A program made the translations under genes and the position numbers. Below the pieces are notes generated by a model. The model had not been told where the DNA came from. It searched no databases and saw only the letters and a program-made list of their open reading frames with translations. A stretch of 64,000 nucleotides of DNA from Lujinxingia sediminis (GTDB lineage: Bacteria; Myxococcota_A; Bradymonadia; Bradymonadales; Bradymonadaceae). The DNA lies in assembly GCF_004005565.1 (NCBI RefSeq), contig NZ_SADD01000007.1, forward strand, positions 124,001 to 188,000, in the 5' to 3' direction. This document shows positions 26,954 through 34,876 of the stretch, piece by piece. The first letter of the stretch is position 1. Every line of letters begins with the position of its first letter.

Positions 26954-28368
26954 CAGCTCTCCCCGGCGTCTTCTGGCGCAATCTCATGACGCTCGATCTT
27001 GCGGTAGAGCGTGGTGCGGTCCATGCCCAGAATCTCGGCTGCCCGCGACTTATTGCCCCCGGTACGACCGAGCACATAGCCGACGTAGCGGATCTCAAGC
27101 TCTTCGAGCGTGGGCAGCCCGTCGAGACCCAGGATCGACTGCCAGGTGAGCATGTCCAGATACGGCGCGTCGCGACCGTCTCCGCCGGCGCCGCGCACCC
27201 GGGGAGGAAGATCCTCTGGCGAGATCTCTTCCTGAAGCGCCAGCACCACCGCGCGCTCAATGTAGTTGCGCAGCTCCCGCACGTTGCCCGGCCAGTGGTA
27301 CTGCATCAGCGCACGACCGGCCTCCGCCGACAACCCGCGGATGGCCTTGTCCGAGCGCTCGGCAAAACGCTCAATGAAATGCTGCGCTAAAAGCAGCACA
27401 TCTTTTCCACGCTCGCGCAGAGGCGGCAGGCTGAGCTCGATGACGTTAAAGCGGAAATAAAGATCTTCGCGAAACTCCCCCTCACGCACCTGATGCTCCA
27501 GGTTACGGTGGGTCGCGGCCACAAGACGCACGTCGACCTCCACCTCCTGACTGCCCCCGACCGGGCGCACGCGCCGCTCCTCAAGCACCCGCAACAACTT
27601 CGGCTGCAAGGAGAGCGGAAGATCGCCGACCTCATCGAGAAAGAGCGTGCCGCCGTGGGCGCGCACAAAGAGCCCCTCTTTGTCTTCGCGCGCGTCGGTA
27701 AAGGCCCCTTTCACATGCCCGAAGAGCTCGCTCTCAAGCAGGCTGCCCGGGAGCGCGGCGCAGTTCACGGCCACAAAAGGCTTCTCGCGCCGGTCGCTGC
27801 GCTTGTGCAGCGCGCCTGCCACAAGCTCTTTGCCCGTGCCGCTCTCCCCGGTGATCAGCACCGACGCCGGGGAGCGCGCCACACGATCGATCATGCCGAA
27901 GAGCTCGCGCATCGGAGCGCTCTCGCCAATCATTGCCGTGTCACCGCCGGCGCCCTCCCCGTCAACCTGCTCGCGCAGGCGTTTGACCTCCTCGCGTAAC
28001 TCCCGGTGCTCCAGGGCGCGATCCAGGGCGATCGTCAACGCCTCAATATCAACCGGCTTGGTCAAAAAGTCGTAGGCGCCGGCGCGGATCGCGGCCACCG
28101 CTGTCTCCAGGGTGCCGAACGCCGTGATCACGATCACCGGGAGATTGGGCCGGTGGTCGACCAGACGCCGGCAAAAATCAATGCCGTTGACCCCGGGCAT
28201 ATTCAAATCGGTGATGACCACCCCGGCATCCTGCGCCTCCAGTCCGGCAAAGGCCTCCTCGGCACTGGTGTAGAAGCGGGCGTTATAACCGCGCTTATTC
28301 AGCCGTTCCCCGAGCACCTCGGCCATGCTGGCATCATCGTCGACAATGACCACATCGTACTTACTCAT
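26953..28368 (-). CDS. NtrC-family sigma-54-dependent response regulator
   Basis: A 471-residue protein. The receiver domain (1-120) has DDD at 10-12, phosphoacceptor Asp54 (VVITDLNMPG) and Lys104. The AAA+ domain has Walker A GESGTGK (174-180) and Walker B TLFLDEVGD. The C-terminal Fis-type HTH reads NKSRAAEILGMDRTTLYRKI. The sigma-54-contact loop is GAFTDA (221-226) instead of GAFTGA, a variant that leaves the rest of the loop intact. The start overlaps the kinase stop by four bases. A sigma-54-like promoter at 30083, beyond the kinase gene, is the natural target. Confidence 0.95.
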   Translation of the reverse strand: MSKYDVVIVDDDASMAEVLGERLNKRGYNARFYTSAEEAFAGLEAQDAGVVITDLNMPGVNGIDFCRRLVDHRPNLPVIVITAFGTLETAVAAIRAGAYDFLTKPVDIEALTIALDRALEHRELREEVKRLREQVDGEGAGGDTAMIGESAPMRELFGMIDRVARSPASVLITGESGTGKELVAGALHKRSDRREKPFVAVNCAALPGSLLESELFGHVKGAFTDAREDKEGLFVRAHGGTLFLDEVGDLPLSLQPKLLRVLEERRVRPVGGSQEVEVDVRLVAATHRNLEHQVREGEFREDLYFRFNVIELSLPPLRERGKDVLLLAQHFIERFAERSDKAIRGLSAEAGRALMQYHWPGNVRELRNYIERAVVLALQEEISPEDLPPRVRGAGGDGRDAPYLDMLTWQSILGLDGLPTLEELEIRYVGYVLGRTGGNKSRAAEILGMDRTTLYRKIERHEIAPEDAGES

Positions 28369-29834
28369 GCACGCTCCTCAATCGGCAGGTACACCCCAAA
28401 AGTGCTTCCCTGACCTTCTACACTCGTCACGTCGATCCAGCCGCCGTGCTCACGCACGATTCCATACGAGACCGAGAGCCCCAGCCCGCTGCCCTCACCG
28501 ACGGCCTTGGTGGTAAAGAAGGGCTCAAAGATCTGCTCAAGCGCGTCCTCACGCATGCCCACGCCGTCGTCTTTGACCTCCACCAGCACAAAGTCGCGCT
28601 CCTGGCCCTCATCCTCTTCGGGATGCGACTGGCGCACCGCTCTGAGCGCAACCTCCACCCGACCGCCCTCCTTTTGACAGGCGTGCATGGCGTTGACCAA
28701 AAGGTTTGTGAGCACCTGGGTGATCTGATCGGCATCCACATCGCTGGCAAACGCCTGCGGCTCGGCACTCAATTCCATCGTAACCTGACGCTTCTCGGCG
28801 ATGGGCCGAATCAGCTCAATGGCCTGCTCGACCACCGGGCCAACCTCCATACGTGTTTTACTGAGGTGTCGCACCCGGGCAAAATCCATCAATTGACGGA
28901 TGATCTTGGTGATCCGCGAGGTCTGCTCCCCGATGATGCGGGCGTTGCGCTCGATCTCATCGCCCTCCACTTCGCGATCTTCGATCATCGCCGCGCGCAT
29001 CGAGATGACGTTAAGCGGTGTGCCCAGCTCGTGGGCCAGGCCGGCGGCAAGCGTGCCCACCGTTTTGAGACGGTCCGCGTGACGCAGCTGTTGGAGCGCC
29101 TGAATACGCGCAGCTGTCTCTTCTTCCAACTTCTCACTGGCGCCGACGAGCTGGTCGCTCATCAGGTTCATCTCCATGGCGAGCACACTGAGCTCACCGT
29201 GGCCGTCGAGCTTCAAGGGTGTCTTCAGGTCCCCCTTACCAATCGAGCGCGCGCGGGCCACCAGCGCGTCGACCGGCCGGGCGATAAAGAGCAGACCGGT
29301 GACCATCGCCAGCCCGCTGGCCATCACCAGCATCAGGAGCGTCGTCCAGACGATGCGCCACTTCGAGGCGCGCACGTACGCCTGCTCGCGGGCAAAGGAC
29401 TCCGAGAGTTCCACCGCCCCCACCCTTTCCTCTTCCACCACCACGGGCACATAGGTGTAGAGGCGGCCGGCGTCGATCTGGTCGCGGTCGATCCAGCTGA
29501 CCGCCCGCCCCTCCTCCAGCAACACATTGAGGTCCAGAGGCGCCTCCGGCCGCAGCCGCTCCAGAGTGCCGGTCTGCGCCCACACCCAGCGCACCCGCAG
29601 CCGCTCGCTGGCCTGGTTGGAGCGCTCCACCAGCTCCAGCGCAAAGTCCTCCCCGAACTCCTCGCGGCCGTAACGCACCATCACCGCCAGGGGTTGCCCC
29701 AGCGCATAATGATCCCGCCGCATCTGAGCCTCAAAGAGCCCCGACTCGCGGTCGATCCGCGAGTAGCCCTGCCAGGCCATAATCAGACAGATCCCGCCGA
29801 TGAAAAAAAGCGTGATCTTAAACGTAAGACGCAT
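28365..29834 (-). CDS. membrane histidine kinase paired with the NtrC-type regulator
   Basis: A 489-residue protein from the ATG at 29834 behind GAGGAG. Membrane segments lie at about 6-22 and 162-187, bounding a periplasmic sensor domain of some 140 residues. A HAMP region follows (RPVDALVARARSIGKGDL), then HisKA with LAHELGTPLN (His268), the N-box VLTNLLVNAMHAC, G1 DDGVGM and G2 GSGLGL. All catalytic boxes are intact. The ATGA overlap with the regulator gene shows a classical two-component operon. The sensor domain matches no family that I recognise. The gene diverges from the Asp/Gly-repeat gene at 30326. Confidence 0.95.
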   Translation of the reverse strand: MRLTFKITLFFIGGICLIMAWQGYSRIDRESGLFEAQMRRDHYALGQPLAVMVRYGREEFGEDFALELVERSNQASERLRVRWVWAQTGTLERLRPEAPLDLNVLLEEGRAVSWIDRDQIDAGRLYTYVPVVVEEERVGAVELSESFAREQAYVRASKWRIVWTTLLMLVMASGLAMVTGLLFIARPVDALVARARSIGKGDLKTPLKLDGHGELSVLAMEMNLMSDQLVGASEKLEEETAARIQALQQLRHADRLKTVGTLAAGLAHELGTPLNVISMRAAMIEDREVEGDEIERNARIIGEQTSRITKIIRQLMDFARVRHLSKTRMEVGPVVEQAIELIRPIAEKRQVTMELSAEPQAFASDVDADQITQVLTNLLVNAMHACQKEGGRVEVALRAVRQSHPEEDEGQERDFVLVEVKDDGVGMREDALEQIFEPFFTTKAVGEGSGLGLSVSYGIVREHGGWIDVTSVEGQGSTFGVYLPIEERA

Positions 29835-29911
29835 GGTCTCCTCGAAAGCGCGCGTCCCGAACAGCGCGCATTCTCTCCCAGCGCCCGATCTGGCGCAAAC
29901 GCCCTCGTGCC

Positions 29912-29934
29912 ACGCCACCGCCCGAGTGTGGCGT
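29912..29934. promoter_or_regulatory. candidate enhancer site (UAS) for the NtrC-type regulator
   Basis: ACGCCAC (29912-29918) and GTGGCGT (29928-29934) are perfect complements around 9 bp. The site lies about 150 bp upstream of the sigma-54-like promoter, a normal distance for an NtrC-family enhancer. Binding by the adjacent regulator is an inference. Confidence 0.45.
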
Positions 29935-30082
29935 TATGCAACATGTGGTCGTTTTCTACGATCCCGGGAGCCCCTTCGAAGCGTTGCCGCCCCGCACCCC
30001 TCGGGAAACCTGAATCAAAAAAACCAAACAAATCCAACACAATAGAACGTCAATGTTAAATTTATGGCGATTTTTGAACTCC

Positions 30083-30098
30083 TGGCACAGCGTCTGCA
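30083..30098 (+). promoter_or_regulatory. sigma-54 (-24/-12) promoter
   Basis: TGGCACAGCGTCTGCA matches the TGGCACG-N4-TTGCW consensus at all fixed positions except two, and has both diagnostic GG (-24) and GC (-12) dinucleotides at correct spacing. The start of transcription would fall near 30108-30110. Close linkage to an NtrC-family activator gene strengthens the call. Confidence 0.7.
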
Positions 30099-30201
30099 TT
30101 ACCGGGAACCGTCAGCCGCGAGGTGCCCTCCCGAAGAGGATTCCCCCGCTGGCAAACAGGTAGTGAAAGGGTCCTCCCAGAACCTTTCAGACCCGATGCG
30201 C

Positions 30202-30259
30202 CGGTGGCGGCGCGATGAAAATTTCCGATCTGTTCCCGAACGTCCTCGCGCCGCCACCG
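30202..30259 (+). promoter_or_regulatory. 14-bp leader hairpin before the repeat-protein gene
   Basis: CGGTGGCGGCGCGA (30202-30215) and TCGCGCCGCCACCG (30246-30259) are perfect complements around a 30-nt loop. Smaller stems flank it (GAAAGG/CCTTTC near 30164-30187 and GGAGCC/GGCTCC near 30280-30300). I recognise no known riboswitch class. Confidence 0.6.
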
Positions 30260-30325
30260 CGTCTTAACTTCGTTGAGGAGCCCGACTGGCGCGGCTCCCC
30301 TTAGAGAAAAGCAGGAGATTTCAAT

Positions 30326-31087
30326 ATGTCTACCAAGCTCTCGACTCGCCTGACCGCCCTCCTCTGCGCCCTCGCCATAGCTGTACCGGCCGCCTCGGCC
30401 TTCGCCGCAACCCCCGACGCTTCCGCCACCATCGCCTGCGGCGACCACGGCGGGGACGATGACGACGACTCGACCTTCGCCGAAGACGACGACGGCGATG
30501 ACGACGACGACGAAGAAATCGCCTGTGATGGCGACGACGGCGACGACGACGATTCGACCTTCGCTGAAGGCGATGACGACGGCGACGATGACGGCGACGA
30601 CGAAGAGATCGCCTGTGATGGCGACGACGACGGCGACGACGACGATTCGACCTTCGCTGAAGGCGATGACGACGGCGACGATGACGGCGACGACGAAGAA
30701 CTCTTCTTCGCCGAAGGCGATGACGACGGCGACGATGACGGCGACGACGAAGAACTCTTCTTCGCTGAAGGCGATGACGACGGCGACGATGACGGCGACG
30801 ACGAAGAACTTTTCTTCGCCGAAGGCGATGACGACGGCGACGATGACGGCGACGACGAAGAACTCTTCTTCGCCGAAGGCGATGACGACGGCGACGATGA
30901 CGGCGACGACGAAGAGCTCTTCTTCGCCGAAGGCGATGACGACGGCGACGATGACGGCGACGACGAAGAGCTCTTCTTCGCCGAAGGCGATGACGACGGC
31001 GACGATGACGGCGATGACGAAGAACTCTTCTTCGCCGAAGGCGATGACGACGGCGACGATGACGGCGATGACGAAGAGCTCGTCTAA
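30326..31087 (+). CDS. secreted Asp/Gly-rich tandem-repeat protein
   Basis: A 253-residue protein. A signal peptide (LTALLCALAIAVPAASAFA) is followed by an extremely acidic chain of Asp/Gly/Glu blocks. Two longer units carry IACDGDD and DDDDSTFAEG. Eight near-identical 18-residue units GDDDGDDDGDDEELFFAE follow. Repeated DGDDDG blocks resemble calcium-loop ligands but do not match an EF-hand or RTX consensus. Likely an extracellular cation-binding or charge-bearing polymer-like protein. It is preceded by a sigma-54-like promoter and a structured leader, and followed by a terminator at 31166, so it is monocistronic. Confidence 0.85.
   Translation: MSTKLSTRLTALLCALAIAVPAASAFAATPDASATIACGDHGGDDDDDSTFAEDDDGDDDDDEEIACDGDDGDDDDSTFAEGDDDGDDDGDDEEIACDGDDDGDDDDSTFAEGDDDGDDDGDDEELFFAEGDDDGDDDGDDEELFFAEGDDDGDDDGDDEELFFAEGDDDGDDDGDDEELFFAEGDDDGDDDGDDEELFFAEGDDDGDDDGDDEELFFAEGDDDGDDDGDDEELFFAEGDDDGDDDGDDEELV
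30659..31084 (+). repeat. eight 54-bp tandem repeats within the Asp/Gly-repeat gene
   Basis: Units begin with GAAGGCGATGACGACGGCGA at 30659, 30713, 30767, 30821, 30875, 30929, 30983 and 31037. They differ only at a few synonymous positions (GAAGAACTC, GAAGAGCTC, GAAGAACTT; CGACGAC versus CGATGAC), and the last unit is cut by the stop. The period is 18 codons, so copy-number change keeps the frame. Confidence 0.95.
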
Positions 31088-31165
31088 GTTGTCTTAAGAT
31101 GGCCCTTCGGGGCCTGATCGCGACGCCGGAACATTGCGGGCTGCAGAGCCGGCGTCGTGTGAATT

Positions 31166-31213
31166 CGTCGAAGCCCGAGGGTCCCCATCGTCCCTCGGCT
31201 TCGACGTTTTTTT
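31166..31213 (+). terminator. intrinsic terminator of the repeat-protein gene
   Basis: CGTCGAAGCCCGAGGG (31166-31181) pairs with CCCTCGGCTTCGACG (31192-31206) with one bulged C, and seven T residues follow. A second stem (CGACGCCGG/CCGGCGTCG) lies just upstream at about 31119-31157. Confidence 0.92.
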
Positions 31214-31241
31214 ATGCCCGCCTTCCCACCCTTTCTTCCTC

Positions 31242-32120
31242 TTAGCCGAGCGGCGCAAAGCCAAAGCTCATCTTCACCGCCCGATACTCGGGGTGAACCT
31301 CGCCATCGGCGTCGCGAATCATCAGCGGTGGCTCTTCCCAGGTTTGCCCGCGCACGGTCTCGGGAAGATCGGCGTTTCGCATCATCACGAAGAGCCCGAC
31401 AAGCGGGGGATTCCCCTCGCGGAAGATCACCGGTCGCCAGCGCACGATGGTCATGTCTGCGTTGTCTGCAGCCTCCCAGGGACGCACTTTCTGCTGGGGC
31501 CTGTCCACGGGAAAGACGCAGGCAAAGACCCCGCCCGGGTTGAGGTGGGCGGCAGCCACCTCGGCATAGTCGGCCACCGAGCCGCGCACCTCAAAACGGC
31601 ACGCCACCTTCTGAGGGTGGTCCCCCTGGGTGCCATCACTCAAAGGCCAGTAGGGCGGGCTGCCCAGCACCAGGTCAAAACGCTCATCTTCGGCCAGAAC
31701 CTCTGGATCGCGAAAGTCGCCCTGGCGAATCTCATAGCGATCTTCCAGGCCATTGTACGCCGCTGAGCGGCGCGCCAGCGCCACGCTCTCTTGCTGCGCT
31801 TCGACGGTCACAAAGCGCGCGCCGCGCAAGCGCCAGGCCGCCGTCATTCCCACCGAGCCAATGCCACTCCCCAGATCCAGCACCGTACCGGCGCTCGGAC
31901 ACCAGGACGTGCCGTACCAGGCGGTGAGCACGTCGTCGGTGGAGAAACGATGGCCTTTCTTGAGCTGGAAGATGCGAAAATGACCGCTGAGCGCGTCGAG
32001 CGATTCGCCCTCGCCAGCTTCAAACGCCATCATCCGCGCCACATCGGGCAGCGGACCGGGCACCGCCCACCCCTTAAAGGTCGGCTCCACATGTCGAATA
32101 TCGCGCTTTTTTCGGGCCAT
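31242..32120 (-). CDS. TrmN6/YfiC-like SAM-dependent N6-adenine methyltransferase
   Basis: A 292-residue Rossmann-fold methyltransferase. HRFSTDDVLTAWY leads into motif I (VLDLGSGIGSVGM), an acidic motif II (VTVEAQQES) and motif IV GSPPYW, a variant of the NPPY signature of amino-group methyltransferases. Gene order in the domain resembles tRNA1(Val) adenine-37 N6 methyltransferases, but the protein is longer at both ends. The ATG at 32120 has AAGG nine bases upstream. The target RNA or protein is uncertain. Confidence 0.82.
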   Translation of the reverse strand: MARKKRDIRHVEPTFKGWAVPGPLPDVARMMAFEAGEGESLDALSGHFRIFQLKKGHRFSTDDVLTAWYGTSWCPSAGTVLDLGSGIGSVGMTAAWRLRGARFVTVEAQQESVALARRSAAYNGLEDRYEIRQGDFRDPEVLAEDERFDLVLGSPPYWPLSDGTQGDHPQKVACRFEVRGSVADYAEVAAAHLNPGGVFACVFPVDRPQQKVRPWEAADNADMTIVRWRPVIFREGNPPLVGLFVMMRNADLPETVRGQTWEEPPLMIRDADGEVHPEYRAVKMSFGFAPLG

Positions 32121-32196
32121 CACACATACCTTCGCCCCGCGCGGGTAAGGCGCCAGGGAGCACAGTGGTGTTAGAACGTTGTGAGGATTCGGGGTC

Positions 32197-32913
32197 CTAG
32201 TACCCCAGCGAAATCAGATCGCGACCATCCAGGATAGCCTCGCGCATCGCTTCGAGCAGTGCCCACCCGCGCAGAAGTTGCCACACCTGGGGGGTATCGC
32301 GATCGGCACAGGTGTTAAAGAGGTCAAAACGCGCCTCGCGATCCATCGCTCCCGGACGCGTGAAGCGGCGCTCCAACTGCGTCTCGCTCCACTCCAGGCC
32401 CACCTCGCGGCCCAGGCGCACGAGCAGCTCAGCCAGGTAAGGCGCGTACGCCTCGCACTCGTCAAAGCTCAGCCAGCCATGTGGCCAGCTGGCCAGATAG
32501 CGCACCGCCTCGGGCATCTCCGGCTGGGCGTGGCGAAAAAACACCCCGCGCAGCGGTCGGCAGGCCACTTTCCAGCCCAGGTCGCGCGCAATCGGGTACC
32601 AATCCAGGCTCACCCAGCGGGAGCGCTGCCAGCCCGGCCACACATCCAGCCCAATATCCTGGCAGACCAGACGCAAAAACTGGCTGTAGAACCCGGTCAA
32701 CGCCGAGTACACCTCCCAGCTTTCCTGCTTGAGCGGCGCCACATCCCAGAAGACGCCCTCCCCGTCGAGGATCTTTTCAACGTAGGGTTGCGCCCGCTCG
32801 GGCACCTGATCGCGAATCACCACCCGCAATGCCGGCGCATAGATGCTGGTGCGATGAAGCTGCTCATGGATCCGCTCCAGGCTCCCCAACATGTACTGAT
32901 TACCTTCACCCAT
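32197..32913 (-). CDS. hypothetical protein
   Basis: A 238-residue soluble protein rich in Trp, Arg and Glu, with no signal peptide. AGGTGG lies before the ATG at 32913. Segments such as SRWVSLDWYPIARDLGW and ASWPHGWLSFDECEAYAPYL look like a compact helical fold, but I recognise no family. It is the downstream member of a minus-strand run after clpX and the 33018-33398 gene, with a 104-bp gap. Confidence 0.65.
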   Translation of the reverse strand: MGEGNQYMLGSLERIHEQLHRTSIYAPALRVVIRDQVPERAQPYVEKILDGEGVFWDVAPLKQESWEVYSALTGFYSQFLRLVCQDIGLDVWPGWQRSRWVSLDWYPIARDLGWKVACRPLRGVFFRHAQPEMPEAVRYLASWPHGWLSFDECEAYAPYLAELLVRLGREVGLEWSETQLERRFTRPGAMDREARFDLFNTCADRDTPQVWQLLRGWALLEAMREAILDGRDLISLGY

Positions 32914-33017
32914 CGCCGCGCCACCTGCTCATCATCTCGGACCACCCGCCCCATCTCTTACCATCAACATCGCCATCGGCAGGTCATCGCCCCACCCCAT
33001 CTTCTGACGTGTGGCTA

Positions 33018-33398
33018 CTACAGCACCGGCTCTGATGAGGTAAAGGGGCCGGAGGCCTGCGCCCGGGAGCAAAACTGCTGGAAACGCACCCGGTTAACCT
33101 CGATCTGGTCGCCCGGGATGGTGAGCACCTGCTCTCCAAGCACCAGAATCAGCCCGTCACGCTGCAACCTGCGCAGGCAGCGGCGTAAAAACGCCCCCAC
33201 ATCATGGCGGGTGCGGCGCTGTCCCACGTTGAGATCGTGCAACTCCAGGATCTCGCAGGTCTCCAGCCGGGGTTCCTCCGCGCTACCTCCCACCCGCGCG
33301 CGCACCACCGCCCCATCGCAGGCGTACTCGCGCAGCCCGGTGAACACGCCACCGGGCGGCACGTGAATCTTTTGATAATGCTCGGAGGGCTCGATCAC
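33018..33398 (-). CDS. hypothetical protein directly downstream of clpX
   Basis: A 126-residue soluble protein. It starts at GTG 33398, with AAAGGA seven bases upstream and only 10 bp after the clpX stop, so it is co-transcribed with clpX. A helix-rich basic centre (DVGAFLRRCLRRLQRDGLILVL) follows beta strands; the fold could be a small nucleic-acid or adaptor domain. No family recognised. An adaptor role for ClpX is only a guess from position. Confidence 0.65.
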   Translation of the reverse strand: MIEPSEHYQKIHVPPGGVFTGLREYACDGAVVRARVGGSAEEPRLETCEILELHDLNVGQRRTRHDVGAFLRRCLRRLQRDGLILVLGEQVLTIPGDQIEVNRVRFQQFCSRAQASGPFTSSEPVL

Positions 33399-33408
33399 CC
33401 GGGATCCT

Positions 33409-34677
33409 TTAAGCGCTCTGCTTCTCGTAGACCAACATCGGCTTCTCGCGATGCAGCACGCTCTCTTCGGTAATCACGCACTCGCGCACGTTCTCCAGGC
33501 TGGGCAGCTCGTACATGATATCGAGCATAACCTCCTCGATGATCGCGCGCAGCCCGCGGGCGCCGGTCTTGCGCTTGATCGCCTCGCGCACGATCGCCAC
33601 CATCGCGTCCTGGTTGAAGCGCAGCTTGACGTTCTCGAGTTCAAACAACTTCTGGTACTGCTTGACCAGGCTGTTTTTGGGCTTCCAGAGGATCTCGACG
33701 AGCATATCTTCGCTGAGTTCGTCAAAGGCCACGATCACCGGGAAACGGCCCACGAACTCAGGGATCATCCCGAACTTCACCACATCTTCGGGGCGCACAT
33801 GGCGCAGCAAATCGTTGCTGCTCTCCAGGCGCTTGGAGAAGTCGGCACCAAAGCCCATCTGGCTCTTGCCGATGCGTCGGGCGATGATGTCGGTCAGGCC
33901 CTGGAAGGAGCCGCTGGCAATGAAGAGGATATTGCCGGTGTCGACCTGAATGAACTCCTGCTGCGGCCGATTGCGCGAGCCCTCCGGGGTGATCATCACG
34001 CGCGAGGATTCCACCATCTTCAAGAGGGCCTGCTGCACGCCCTCACCGCCCACATCGCGGGTGGAGGAGGGGCTATCGCCGCGACGGCTGATCTTGTCGA
34101 TCTCGTCGATGCAGACGATCCCGCGGCTGGCGCGCTCGACATCGCGGTCGGCGGCGAGCCAGAGGTTTTTGACGACGTTTTCAACGTCTTCGCCCACGTA
34201 GCCGGCCTCGGTGAGGCTGGTGGCGTCGGCGATGGTGAAGGGCACGTCGAGCTTCTTGGCCAGCGACTGTGCCATCAGGGTCTTGCCGCTGCCGGTAGGA
34301 CCGATGAGCAGGATGTTGCCCTTGGTCAGCTCCACGCCCTCATCTTCTTCGTGGGGCTCGGCACCGGCGGCCTCCAGCTCCGCGCTGCGGATGCGCTTGT
34401 AGTGGTTGTACACCGCCACTGAGAGCGCACGCTTGGCGCGATCCTGCCCGACGATATGCTCGTCGAGGAAGGTCTTGATCTGGGAGGGGCGCATCTCCTT
34501 GAGCTCTTTCTTCTTCTCGGGCTCGCGGTGACGGTCTTCCTCGATGATCTCGCGGCAGAGGGAGACGCACTCATCGCAGATATGCACCTTGGGTCCGGCG
34601 ATGAGCTTCTGCACATCGCGGGCCTCTTTACCGCAGAAGGAGCAGCGCACCTTGCTTTCAGAATCTGTGGTCTTCAT
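33409..34677 (-). CDS. clpX: ATP-dependent Clp protease ATP-binding subunit ClpX
   Basis: A 422-residue AAA+ unfoldase of normal length. The N-terminal zinc domain has Cys12, Cys15, Cys34 and Cys37 ([20 protein letters not shown]). Walker A is GPTGSGKT, Walker [10 protein letters not shown], and the pore loop is GYVGED. The IGF-type ClpP-docking loop is replaced by [13 protein letters not shown], retaining the GF portion. ClpX unfolds tagged proteins for ClpP. The ATG at 34677 is preceded by GAGAGCGAG. clpP and tig are not adjacent here, unlike the common tig-clpP-clpX order. Confidence 0.97.
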   Translation of the reverse strand: MKTTDSESKVRCSFCGKEARDVQKLIAGPKVHICDECVSLCREIIEEDRHREPEKKKELKEMRPSQIKTFLDEHIVGQDRAKRALSVAVYNHYKRIRSAELEAAGAEPHEEDEGVELTKGNILLIGPTGSGKTLMAQSLAKKLDVPFTIADATSLTEAGYVGEDVENVVKNLWLAADRDVERASRGIVCIDEIDKISRRGDSPSSTRDVGGEGVQQALLKMVESSRVMITPEGSRNRPQQEFIQVDTGNILFIASGSFQGLTDIIARRIGKSQMGFGADFSKRLESSNDLLRHVRPEDVVKFGMIPEFVGRFPVIVAFDELSEDMLVEILWKPKNSLVKQYQKLFELENVKLRFNQDAMVAIVREAIKRKTGARGLRAIIEEVMLDIMYELPSLENVRECVITEESVLHREKPMLVYEKQSA

Positions 34678-34876
34678 CTCGCTCTCGTTATTCTGTTCGG
34701 GGCAGCCCACCTGTGGGCTTTCGATCACGACGGCAAAACGAATGCCGAAATCGATTTACTCCCCAACGCATCGGGGCCAGCCCCTTGCGAGAGGGCGCTG
34801 GCGAGTTGGGCGAGGCAGTCTGCATGTTGCGGGGCCGGGGTGCAAGCGCCGCCGGGGGGCGGCGCCTATGCTCCTC

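Larger units (their letters stand above)
29835..30325. promoter_or_regulatory. divergent control region: UAS candidate, sigma-54 promoter, structured leader
   Basis: There is no gene in these 491 bp. From left to right it holds the kinase promoter region, an inverted repeat ACGCCAC-N9-GTGGCGT (29912-29934), an AT-rich stretch near 30005-30075, a -24/-12 element (30083-30098), and a leader of about 215 nt with several stems, the strongest at 30202-30259. GGAGATTT precedes the ATG at 30326. Confidence 0.65.

Noticed and set aside
30459-31097. 212-codon plus-strand frame in the Asp/Gly repeats
   Set aside because: It is the +1 shadow (Thr/Ala/Met/Lys-rich) of the repeat gene and has no signal peptide or ribosome site.
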